From the NCBI GenBank assembly GCA_002943765.1, contig PQWQ01000006.1:868001-932000 (forward strand): a DNA stretch of 64,000 nt. The letters run 5' to 3'. The first letter of the stretch is position 1; the number at the start of each line of letters is the position of its first letter. The stretch comes from Psoroptes ovis (lineage: Eukaryota > Arthropoda > Arachnida > Sarcoptiformes > Psoroptidae). The notes below the pieces were generated by a model. That model did no database searches. It saw only the letters and a list, made by a program, of their open reading frames with translations, and had not been told where the DNA came from. The translations under genes were made by a program, and so were the position numbers. Shown here piece after piece: positions 39,077 to 49,545 of the stretch.

Positions 39077-39979
39077 TTACAAATTATTCATTTCTTCTTG
39101 ATATCTTTTTGTAATATATTTTGCAGCTTTTGTGAAATGTCCCATTAATGTGTACAGTGCTGATAGATGATACATAAAACAGCCAATAATTTGCTGGGCA
39201 CGTTCTTCAGGCGTTTCATTACCATCATCAAATGTATTATGTCCAGCTTGTTGTAACAAGCTTGATAAACTTGTTGCACGACTAACATAAGTTAATGATA
39301 ATGATGGTAATAATGAGGCCGGTGATAGTAAATCAGGCGTTTGATCATCGAACGATGAATGCATCATTGGACATGGACTCGATAATTTTCGATCGAATTG
39401 TACTGGCGGTGACAATAGCGTTGGTGATATTTTTGTGCCATTGCCATTATTAGTTTGTTGTGTACCATTAGATAACGTTCCATTTAATGCTGTTAATGCA
39501 TTACCATTTGTTGAGGATGAACCGATCGAATACGAACTTCGACGACTTAATGAATGTGTTGGCGTAACACGACCACTATTTTGTCCACTATTTGATGTGC
39601 TTGGATTAGGCTGAAATGTTTTATAAAATAATGAACTACTGAATAAATCTTTTTTGATGGTATTCAACATCTGATAAAATGAGTATAAATCAGAATTTTG
39701 TGGCATCAAATCATCGGCATCAGTTTCACGGACTTCAATATCACGTAAGCGGCTAGGTACTAATACTTCCTCATTCATTTTACTGACAGCATCAACAAAT
39801 GCCATTATGGCACGATTTGTATATGAATTTGTATTTGATGCATATGGTTCTGGTTTTGCTGTTGAACCACCAATTAAATTCAGATTCAATTGTGATTTAC
39901 GTCTTGATTGTTGTTCAGCAGCCAATGTTAATACATCATCAACATCTAAATGATTTGGACTCGAATTAGGCATTTTCAT
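39077..39979 (-). CDS. Spot14/MID1-interacting-protein-1 family, 300 aa
   Basis: Vertebrate relatives (THRSP, MID1IP1) promote lipogenesis by driving acetyl-CoA carboxylase polymerisation. Single exon; ATG at 39979, with a second ATG at 39973 equally possible. Family blocks: N-terminal NRAIMAFVDAVSKMNEEVLV then PSRLRDIEV and LYSFYQMLNTIKKDLF; C-terminal FMYHLSALYTLMGHFTKAAK then YITKRYQEEMNN. The middle is a Ser/Asn/Thr-rich low-complexity linker of about 130 residues, so it is roughly twice the vertebrate length. Fits with other lipid genes in the window, though these are dispersed. Confidence 0.88.
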   Translation of the reverse strand: MKMPNSSPNHLDVDDVLTLAAEQQSRRKSQLNLNLIGGSTAKPEPYASNTNSYTNRAIMAFVDAVSKMNEEVLVPSRLRDIEVRETDADDLMPQNSDLYSFYQMLNTIKKDLFSSSLFYKTFQPNPSTSNSGQNSGRVTPTHSLSRRSSYSIGSSSTNGNALTALNGTLSNGTQQTNNGNGTKISPTLLSPPVQFDRKLSSPCPMMHSSFDDQTPDLLSPASLLPSLSLTYVSRATSLSSLLQQAGHNTFDDGNETPEERAQQIIGCFMYHLSALYTLMGHFTKAAKYITKRYQEEMNNL

Positions 39980-42900
39980 TTATGATTATGATTGTTTTTA
40001 TTATTTTTATGATTTATTGATGTTTTTTTCAATCAATTGATTTTTTTTTGTCGACAAACGATTTCAACATTAAATATTGATTAATAATTCAATTAATTTT
40101 TTTTTTGAATGAATCGATGATGTCAACTAAACAAAGGAAGGAAGAAAAAATAACAATTAAAAATTTTATTAACAATTTTAAAATGGAAAAATTTTCAAAA
40201 AATAATCACAACAATAAAAAAACAATAAATGTACAAACATACATCCTTTTTTACACTTTCATTAAAAAAAAATTTTATTAATTTAAATGTACAGATTTAT
40301 CTTAGAAGGACAAATAATTTGAAGGTTGAATTTTGGCTTTAGTTCGAGAAGTTGATTATCGATTAATTTCAATACAATTTTTATTATAATACTTTAATCA
40401 AAAATGAAAAATTCAAATTTGAAAATGAAAATCAAGATGATGGAAACAAAAAAACCATTTTATTTAATATATTCAAACAGATCGATGTTTATGGGATCGA
40501 TTATGATTAAAGATTGATTCCTCAATCAATGTTTCTATGCACATTCTTTCATGAAATTTTCAATTTCAATTGCATAAATCGAAGTTAATTTTTAATAGAA
40601 AATCATTTTTCTCTCCTTTCTCTCATAAAAATGAAAAAACTGAATAAAATGACAAAATGAGCAGAAAAAATATTTCTCTCTAATAAGGAAAATTCTCTTT
40701 GAAAATTTCAAAAATTCAAACATCAAATGACGCAAAAATTCAATTATCAACAGCGAAATAAAAAAAACAGGTACAATTAATAAACTTGAAATGATAATGA
40801 TTTCAGGTTTTTCTCATTCCTTCGAATGAAAAAAAGTCGGAAAATGTTAAAAGATTAAATTTCTGTTTTTTCTTTTCATTTCACTTTCATATTGAAATTA
40901 TTGTTAATATGCACATTTCAATAATTTTCGATTATTAATGAAATGACCTTAACATTTGTTCGAGAAAATGAATTACAGATACATAAATGAGTACATAAAT
41001 GAATAAATTGATAGAAAAAACAAATGGATACACATTATCAATACATTTCAAATTTGATCAACACCAATCAATATAATTGGTGATAATTAATTCAAATAAT
41101 TACTAGCTGTTTTTTAGGTTGTCACTGGCTAGGTGGCGAGTTCCAAAATTGATAAATAAAATCAAGGATAAATAAAAAAATGCACTGAAAGATCCATGAA
41201 TTAATTATACAAACCTTTTTGTTTATTTATTTACTTGTTGTTGATCACAATTCAATATATTTGACTTTATAGACAAATATTCAATTACTTATAGATTGAT
41301 TAAATCATCAATATAAACAATATTTGATGGTATTCTTGATGAAGTAATTCTCATCAAATGATAGTGAAGATTATATTAAATGATAAGGGAATTTTTCTTC
41401 AATATTTCTTCATATTAAAAACTAACAAAAAAATACAAAATATTTCTTTATACAATTGCAATCAATGATTGTAAACACAAAAAAAATCACAAGAATAATC
41501 GTTATTACCAGAATCTTGAGAAAGAAAATTCAGATTAAATTTAACTCAATGAAAAATAATTTATTTTGCGAAATGATCAATGATTTGAATTTTCAAAGAT
41601 TGAAATGAAATTTCAATTTCAATTGTCAGGCAAACACACACATACATACACACACAAATAAATAAATGACAATTAGTTTCAAATAATCTATCAAACAATA
41701 TGATTTTTATTTAAAAAAATTGAAATGAAATGAAAAAAAATATTATTTCACACTAAAGTTCAAACATTCAAAAACAGCAACCACAACATTATCATTCAAA
41801 ACAATAGAAATTTATCGGGTACTATTGGCCAATATTCTGTTTTAAATTGATTTGAGGAAAAAATTAAATTGATCACTTCAATCGATTAATTAATTTTGTG
41901 TGAAAATTTTAATTATAAAAACAATTATAATCAATTAGATTGTGGTTGTGGTCGCTGCTGTTTGTTTGTTTGTTTTCAAACTTTATATGAAATTGATTTC
42001 ATAGAAAAAATTGATTAAAATATGTTTACTTTAACACAGGAAATTTGAAAAAATTTTTGATGAAACAAAAAAAACGATGGAAATTTCAATTTATCGGAAA
42101 CACATCAAAAAAAAAAAAAAAAAAAAAAAATTCAACTCATTCTACACTCATTTTCTCGTCAATTTTATTACGGATGGTACATACAATTCAATTAAAATCG
42201 CAAGAACCATTGATAAATTATAAAATAACGTCAAATTAACATTGAAAATTGTTGTCGTTCTTTTTTTTTCAATCAAATTTTATTTTTTATATTTGAATAT
42301 TTACAAATATTTTTTATACATTTACATTCAATGATGATGTTAATTATATTTATCAATTTTTTTTTTTGTTGAAAAATTACGTCATCACAATATTTTCGTA
42401 ATCATCATCATTATCATCTGACCATTTTGAAATTTCGATGGTTGCTTTGTTTAGTCTTTGCTTTTGCTTTCATTCGTCTGTGACATCATCCATTTTCATC
42501 ATACGTTTTCGATATGATTTCTCTTTCATTTCATTTTTGCACTTTCACTGATAATAAACCATCGTCGTCAAAGCATGCATTTAAAAAAACCCGAATTTTC
42601 ATCATTTCATTTCTTGTGTAACCTCTTCGTTTCTTTTAATATTTTCTGATTAAATAAATTTTAAATTTATGTTTTTCAATTTAATTCAAAAAACGACAAC
42701 AGCGAAACTGTTCTGGGGAAATTTCAATTTGATTTTATTATTATTTCATTATACCTAATATATTTCAATATATTGTGAAGCACAAGCATACGCAAGTTAT
42801 GTAAACACACACACACACACATTCGCCCTTGAATACATGATGGTTGATTACAGATTTGAATTTGAAAAAAATGAATTGAAATGAAATGAATGAAATTGTA

Positions 42901-43423
42901 AAATTCAATCACAATTCAAAAAACAAAAGAAAAAAAATTATCCATATGATTTCAATGATTTGACAAATTTTGACAATTTTTTGCGGAGTGCTGGAAATGT
43001 TTCTGGATGTAACTTTTTTTTTCTCAATGAAATCATATTGACGATATGACAAAATCGATTGCATCAATGTCATAATGGATTCATTTTCCTTGCATGGAAA
43101 AATCTGAAAATTTTCCGGATAATTTTTATGATTCATGATTTTTTTTTGCATTTTTTAGCAAAAATAATTATTTCTATTGATTTTGGAACGATTAATGGAA
43201 TAAATATAATTGAATTATGTGCAAATATTTACATCCAACAGCAACATATGGGTGTCGATTGTTTATTAGCAATTAGTTGTTATGGTTATTGAATTTACTG
43301 ATAATTTTATTTGAGACGAGAATCACAAATTTTCTCTGATTTATCGCTAAAAAATTTGGATCATTTTCATTCAGATTGAGGTGAGTGTTTGATCGATTGA
43401 TTTTCACTATAAAAATTTGTACA
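39980..43423. other. Intergenic, divergent upstream regions of Spot14-like and bHLH genes
   Basis: 3.4 kb without supported genes; probably regulatory DNA of the bHLH gene. Contains a 24-base A run at 42107-42130 and a short CA repeat at about 42806-42821. The short frame before 43292 on the plus strand (IISIDFGTINGINIIELCAN) looks slightly protein-like but has no partner exon. Confidence 0.4.
42107..42130 (+). repeat. 24-base A run
   Basis: Uninterrupted A homopolymer; with the T runs at 34722-34743 and 17524-17542 it is the longest mononucleotide tract in the window. No target-site duplication or retrocopy was noticed beside it. Confidence 0.9.
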
Positions 43424-44023
43424 ATGAGTAAAATAAAAATATTCCACGATAATAGTAGTAATAATAATTATAATAATTTAAAACGTTTCAAAGCAAATGC
43501 ACGAGAACGTAATCGTATGCATGGGTTAAATCGAGCGTTGGATCAACTTCGTCAATGCATACCATTGAATAATATTCACTTATCACTGGCTTCAGAAAAT
43601 AGTGATGAAAAAAAGAAACAAAAATTATCTAAAATTGAAACATTACGTTTGGCTAGAAATTATTTAATATTTTTAACTGAATTATTGAATAATGATAATG
43701 AACGATATGATAAAACATCTTCAATTGATAATTTAACAATGGGACAAATATTAGCGTTTGGTTTAGGTCAACAAAGTTTAAATCATTTATCATTACAGTT
43801 GAATTTATCGAGTACACGTTGGTTAAGTCAACCTTCCAATAAAGTATTGGAAATATTTGCGAAATTTGGTTGCCACTCATCAGCATCATCATCATCATCA
43901 GCGTCAAAATCGACAATATCTTCAAATTATTTTATGTGGATGAACAATAATGACGGTATTCCTAATAATGATAAAAATCATCAAATACAATATCAACCGC
44001 ATCCTGTTGAACATCAATATTGA
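43424..44023 (+). CDS. NeuroD-like bHLH transcription factor, 199 aa
   Basis: Proneural/neuronal-differentiation bHLH protein that would bind E-boxes as a heterodimer with Daughterless/E-protein. ATG at 43424 (MSKIKIFHDN); intronless. Basic region and helix 1: RFKANARERNRMHGLNRALD then QLRQCIPL; helix 2: KLSKIETLRLARNYLIFLTE, then LLNN. The ANARERNRMHGLN string is diagnostic of the NeuroD group rather than neurogenin (ANDRERNRMHNLN). The loop is unusually long (see findings). After the bHLH comes a short MGQILAFGLGQQSLNHLSLQ region and a Ser/Asn-rich tail. Its TGA (44021-44023) abuts the stop codon of the opposite-strand BBS2 gene, so its 3' UTR must run antisense through BBS2. Confidence 0.9.
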   Translation: MSKIKIFHDNSSNNNYNNLKRFKANARERNRMHGLNRALDQLRQCIPLNNIHLSLASENSDEKKKQKLSKIETLRLARNYLIFLTELLNNDNERYDKTSSIDNLTMGQILAFGLGQQSLNHLSLQLNLSSTRWLSQPSNKVLEIFAKFGCHSSASSSSSASKSTISSNYFMWMNNNDGIPNNDKNHQIQYQPHPVEHQY

Positions 44024-47000
44024 TTAATCTTCATTTATTATTTTGAATAATTGTGAAAAATTTTTATTTTTTATCGATTCACGGCATGAATTTATGAATG
44101 ATGTTTTAAATGAGCCAACTATTTGATGGAAAAAACGAATCAAAAATTATTTATAATTATTACTGGAAAAAAACATACTTCGAAGATTTGATGCACGCTG
44201 TATGATAATGTTGATTTGTTTTAAATTATCAACCAAATCTTGATGATTTTGACAACGAATCTGATATTCACGCATTATATCTTTATTAAGCATACTTAAG
44301 TCATTATGAATTTGTTTCATTTGTTCACTATGGTAAAAAAAATTATTAAATTAATTCAAATAAATTTAATATTAAACATACTATTGTTCTATTAATCGAG
44401 CATCTTCAGCTAGCACTATTGCTGAACGAATCATGTTGGCATTGTCGGCAACTTCAACAATCAAATGTTGACGAACACTTTGTATTTCTTCGACACGTTC
44501 AACTAATTGTTTCAATTTTTGTATTTCATTCGTAAAATTTGAATATAAACATGATTGATTTTGTATTTTGAAATATTCTCCGATAGATTGAATAATATTT
44601 CCAGCTAGTTCGATTGATTCAGTATGAATTGTTATCAATGTTTTGATTGTTGTCAGAGATCTCTTTTTGTTATTATTATTTAAAATATGATAATCGTCTT
44701 CGTTTGAAAAATAGTCTTCATCATCATTATTATTAGGATCATTATCATTTCTGTTCGATGAATCAGATTTATGTCTTGTTAATTCAATAATCAAACTATT
44801 TTGATCACGCAATGATATGAACTCGAAACGTCTTTCTTCATCATTTTTCTCGATTGTTTGTAAATCGATCAGAAAATTTGCTGTTATCCATTCAATCTAA
44901 GTTTTGACCAACAAACGAAAATATTTTTTTATTTAATTGTCTGATTATAATCAATTTCCTTTTAAACTTACGATATTTCCTATTTGTTCATTGATACGAA
45001 TTTTAGCACAGCTTGAAGGTTGTCGAACTTTAATATTATCAATAAATGATTTTTGTTGCTGTTGTTGTTGATGTAATGTACTTGATTCAACAAATCGATT
45101 TTTATTATTCATTGATATGTTTAATTTACCATAATCTTCATTTTCATCATCATCGTCATCATCATCATCATCAAAATAATTATCATAATTAGAATATTGA
45201 TTATATATTTTTCTTAATTCAACATCATCATCTGCATTATTGTTATAATCAAAATAATTATTATCGTCCATTGATGGATCATAATTTAGATTATCTTCAT
45301 CTAGATTATTAAAATTATCCTTTTTGAATAGAGATAATTTTCTTGAAATCTTTTTCACAGATTTGAGACGACTTTTATTTGGTTTATCATTACTATTCAT
45401 AATGATTTGAGATTGAAAAATTTCCTTATTATTTAAATATATCATACGTATAAAATTATACATGGCGAATTTTGGCAATCTACGTGACAATTCAAACACA
45501 TGATAATGTGAACTTGATCTTAAACCAACTAATGCCTTTATGTGCATATCGATTGATACATCTTTTGGCGGACGTAATGGCACACAAATAGTATTTGTTA
45601 CATTATTTTCATTGGGATAAATGACAATAGATTCATGCTTGAAAATACCTTCAGCGAATATAATGGCTGCACGTATCAATGTATTGTTCGTTGTCTCTAA
45701 ACGCAATTCAATAAAATCAGATAATGTTATTTGTGGCTGATTTCCATCATCATAATCATTGTTACTATTATTATTAGTATTGTCTTCATTCGTTTGAAGA
45801 ATTAATGATGATCGTAATTTTGTATTAGCTGGAATGGCACCAAAATGATCACCTTTTTCTGTCAATACTTTTCCTTTGTTCATTACCAAAGGATCAGCTA
45901 AATTTTGAATGCGTTTATTCTCTTCATAATTTCTTAATTCCTGCATAAGTGTCTGTTTACGTTTCATTAAATTTCTAATTGTATCTTGTTCGATTGAAAA
46001 ATTTATGTTTGAATTCTGCTCACTATTATCACTTTCAAGACGATAACCATAAATATCTCCATTGATTGTGCATATAATCAATTCATTTTGGCCATCCATA
46101 TTATAATCTGCTAATAAAATTCCAGCAATAGAACATTTATAATTTTCACGATACAATACTTCACCAGTCATTGCTTGTCGCACATCTAATTTACCATTTG
46201 ACCAGCCAGTTATTAGCTCTAATTGGCCATCATTATTAATATCGGCACCGAATAAAACGATTGCTTGATTTTTAGATTTAATACGCCATATTCGTTCTTT
46301 ATTCTGATAAACACCTACAGTACCATTCGATAATGAATATGCAAACAACGTTGATCCTAATGAACATAATTGTATGATACAATCAGTTTCATTCATCTCA
46401 TAAATGATTGCATCTTTTTTGAATACTTGTAATTCACAATCTTGTGAACCAACAATTAGCTGTTTTTTAGATGAAAATTTGAAAAGAACAAATAGAAACA
46501 AAATCATTAGATGGCAGAAAAATCACAAAATAAAGGTAACATTTTTTTACTTCATTTTGCTGATCATTATCGATATCAAGTAATGTCATCGCTGTAATAT
46601 TATCACCGGTCACCATCCAATATGAATCATTACCTAAACGATCAAAACCATGTATAGCACAATTGCCACCAATCAGCACCAATTTTGATCCATTCAATAA
46701 TTGTCCAAATTCACCGATAACCAATGTATTTGCACCATCTGGTATCTTGATTGCGTGATTGAAAATAAATTTTGAGAATGAAAATGAAAATCAACAATGA
46801 GACATAAATGCTATTTACTTCTTTATAATAGAGATCCGTATTATTTAAAATATCATATGCATGGATGGATGTTTTTGTACCAACAATTAAAATGTCATTA
46901 TTTTTATTCATTAATTGCTGATGTTGATGATGTTTATTTTTTATTGTTAAATTTTTACGAAAACCACTACCGCTGTCTGTTTTTGTTCTATTATTGTTAT

Positions 47001-47385
47001 TATACGGTAAATCATCATTATTATCATCATTTTTAACCGAAGATATTGGTCCTGCACCAATACAAGTTATCGTTTGATTAATATTAAGAAAATTAATATC
47101 AGAATTAATTTTATTAGATTTTGAAGATAATGAACTTTGTGATTGTGAATCATTATTTTGATTAACATAAAATGAACGATTATGTGGATTATGCACAAAT
47201 ATCTACGGATTTAAAATTTTCATTAAATTTTAACAAGATACAAATCATTCAAGAATAATTACCTTATCCGATCTAGTAACAGCAACAATACTTGGATGTA
47301 CACCATCAAAATAACCAATCGTTACTTTACCCGGTTTGATTGGTTCACATAGATTGATGGTGAATTCAATATTTAACATTGGCAT
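44024..47385 (-). CDS. BBS2: BBS2, BBSome subunit, 982 aa
   Basis: Subunit of the BBSome coat that traffics membrane proteins in cilia. Seven exons (minus): 47385-47263, 47202-46819, 46745-46551, 46459-44972, 44896-44382, 44327-44179, 44118-44024. Phases close and give 982 residues. Matches along the family: KVTIGYFDGVHPSIVAVTRS; IFVHNPHNRSF; IVGTKTSIHAYDILNNTDLY; IGGNCAIHGFDRLGNDSYWM then VTGDN; YSLSNGTVGVYQNKERIWRI; ELITGWSNGKLDVRQAMTGE; LRNYEENKR; FAEGIFKHES; LAEDARLIEQ; EYQIRCQNHQDLVDNLKQIN; C-terminus FINSCRESIKNKNFSQLFKI. Human BBS2 is 721 aa; the excess is a ~150-residue Asn/Asp-rich insertion before the gamma-adaptin-ear-like part, with a run of nine Asp. Mites have ciliated sensory neurons only, so expression there is likely. 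Confidence 0.95.
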
Positions 47386-49188
47386 TATATGATAGTTAAT
47401 TGTTCAAGTTTATTATTGTTTAGGGTTTTTATTTTTTTCAAATATTAAATTGTCAATTGAATTTCAATTTAATGAAATCAAAATATAATTTCATTTCAGG
47501 GAAAATAATTTGTCCTGTAAAATTGGAATTTGCTGGCATATTGGTTTTGGATCGTTTTTGGTTTGCCATATTTGTTTGTTTGTTTGTTCGTTTCAAACAG
47601 TGGTTTCCATTGGTGACCATTGTTGTATTTAATGAAATTTATACTGATGAAAACGAAACAAATTCGAGGAAAAATGAACAAAAGAATGAATGAAAAAAGA
47701 TGAATTTTATTCAAATTCAATAAAAATTTCAATATCGATTTGAAATTGAATAAAATCAAAAAACGGAAAAAAAATTTCCAAATCAAAAATAATCAAAATA
47801 ATAATGATGATGAAAATTCATAACAAAAAACTACAATTGATGATGATACACAAATAAAATCGTCAAAATATGTCCAATATTTCATTCATTATTCGATTCA
47901 TTGTGTTCAATATTTCTACGGTTTTTTTCATTCACCACGTATTCCATTGTGCCAATTTTAATTGATTTCTTCGATATAATTTTGTTAACTTCGATTTCAT
48001 TTTCGTTTTTTAATTAAAATTTAATTTTCTTATATATATTATAAGAACTAAGTAGATTTTTTCTCCACAATTCTCAAGTGCAACACGTATTACAGCCTTC
48101 GTGGTGAACACGTGTCAAATATTGATAAAATTTTATCACATTGTCAAACATTTTCATTAAGATGTTTCGCTTGATGAATAGTAGATTTTTTTCAAATGTC
48201 TAAATCGCATTTAAGAGTGATTAAGGTTTAAATATATATGTTTTTCAATATCTAATCATCATGTTTATAATAGTAATGAATACATCTAAGCATATGAATT
48301 TGTATGTAAAAAAACAATGAAGTAGACTAGAAAAAAATCGTCCAAAAATAAACACGTGCTACACAACACGCTGAAAAATAATCGATGCACGCGTTTCGTT
48401 TTCACTCGATGTACATCTTTTGTACAATTTTAATGACAATGGATTTTTCTTTCATTATTTTCAATCACTATTCAATAGAAAAATGTCAAAGGTCGTCCGA
48501 AATTGAATAAAATCTGAATTGAATTGAATCGTACATAATTCAAAATGAAATTACTCATATTAGTTATAGGGACACAAATTTTTGTATAATTAAAATAATT
48601 TAAAAATTTAATTTTGAATCTAAATGAAATGATTTCATTTCGTCCATGTTACATACACCCACTGTTGAATTTTTAAATTGTATTTTTCGAGGCAGAAAGA
48701 AAAAATACTTTGCCAGAAATTCAAACATTTATCAATCGTTGGCCAGCAAATGAAAGACGGATGAATTTTTTCCCAATACAAATCAAAAGAATTTCCAGAA
48801 AAAAAATGATAATAATAAATGAAACATTTATTAATTTTGACCAGGAACGAAAATGGTAATAATTGAAATGGATTATGTGAACCCTTTCTGGCATCTAGAA
48901 TTTCATTCACTCTTATTATTATTACAATAATCGCAATCACTAACGTACAAATGTCCAGCAAAAGAATTTTTTCATCTTTTATATTTAATTTGTTTGGTTT
49001 TTAATTTTATATTCAATTTTGAATTTAATTTCGAATGTAATTGGAATAAAATTCTTGTTTTTTTCTGGTCTCTATGCAAACTATAAACGATGATGATGGC
49101 ATGATATTACCAAAAACGATACCAGAATATTTCAATAATGTGATGGAAGTTGAAAAAAAAGAGAGCCATTATGCATGGCAACCAGACC
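47386..49188. other. BBS2 upstream region and intergenic DNA
   Basis: 1.8 kb without supported genes. The part next to BBS2 holds the X-box-like motif listed separately. The frames at 47457-47693 and 48635-48961 have no family resemblance. Confidence 0.4.
47603..47617. promoter_or_regulatory. X-box-like RFX site upstream of BBS2
   Basis: GTTTCC ATT GGTGAC fits the RFX/DAF-19 X-box consensus RYYNYY-N(1-3)-RRNRAC. It lies 218 bases upstream of the BBS2 ATG, within the usual range for ciliary genes. The consensus is loose and a chance match in a few hundred bases is quite possible. Confidence 0.35.
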
Positions 49189-49194
49189 TACACT
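49189..49194. repeat. Target-site duplication, left copy
   Basis: TACACT directly left of the LTR; the same six bases follow the right LTR at 52270-52275. Confidence 0.8.
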
Positions 49195-49413
49195 TGTAAC
49201 TGTACGATAATAATTCAGGATTTTATTAAATTTCTATTCAAATTATAAATTCACAAATTATATTGATTAAATTTCTACAAACATTTGTGTAAACACACTA
49301 TTGGAAATTGTCTTAATAAAAAATGAAAAATGATAAACAAACCAAGCATGTTTTTATATTTAAAGAAAGATTGTAACATTCAAGTTCAAATGAATGACTA
49401 TTGTTCATCGACA
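49195..49413 (-). repeat. 3' LTR (element orientation), 219 bp
   Basis: On the plus strand begins TGTAACTGTACG and ends TTCATCGACA. Identical to the copy at 52051-52269. Confidence 0.95.
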
Positions 49414-49428
49414 ACTTTCTTTCCCACC
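49414..49428 (-). other. Polypurine tract
   Basis: On the element strand reads GGTGGGAAAGAAAGT directly before the TGTCGATG start of the 3' LTR, the position where second-strand synthesis of LTR elements is primed. Confidence 0.75.
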
Positions 49429-49545
49429 GCGATTGATTAAACTGTACCAAGAGTTTTGTTTTCTATTTTCACCAACTTAATAATCATGATTTTGTATTTC
49501 ATCAATATCGAAAATTTTAATAGGATTCATAATAAACTTGTTGTG

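Noticed and set aside
43059..43292. Plus-strand frame ending in GVDCLLAISCYGY
   Set aside because: The last ~45 codons look protein-like, but there is no partner exon or recognisable family, and the first half is low-complexity.
48635..48961. Minus-strand 108-codon frame
   Set aside because: Phe/Ile/Tyr-rich, no domain-like blocks and no credible splice partners.
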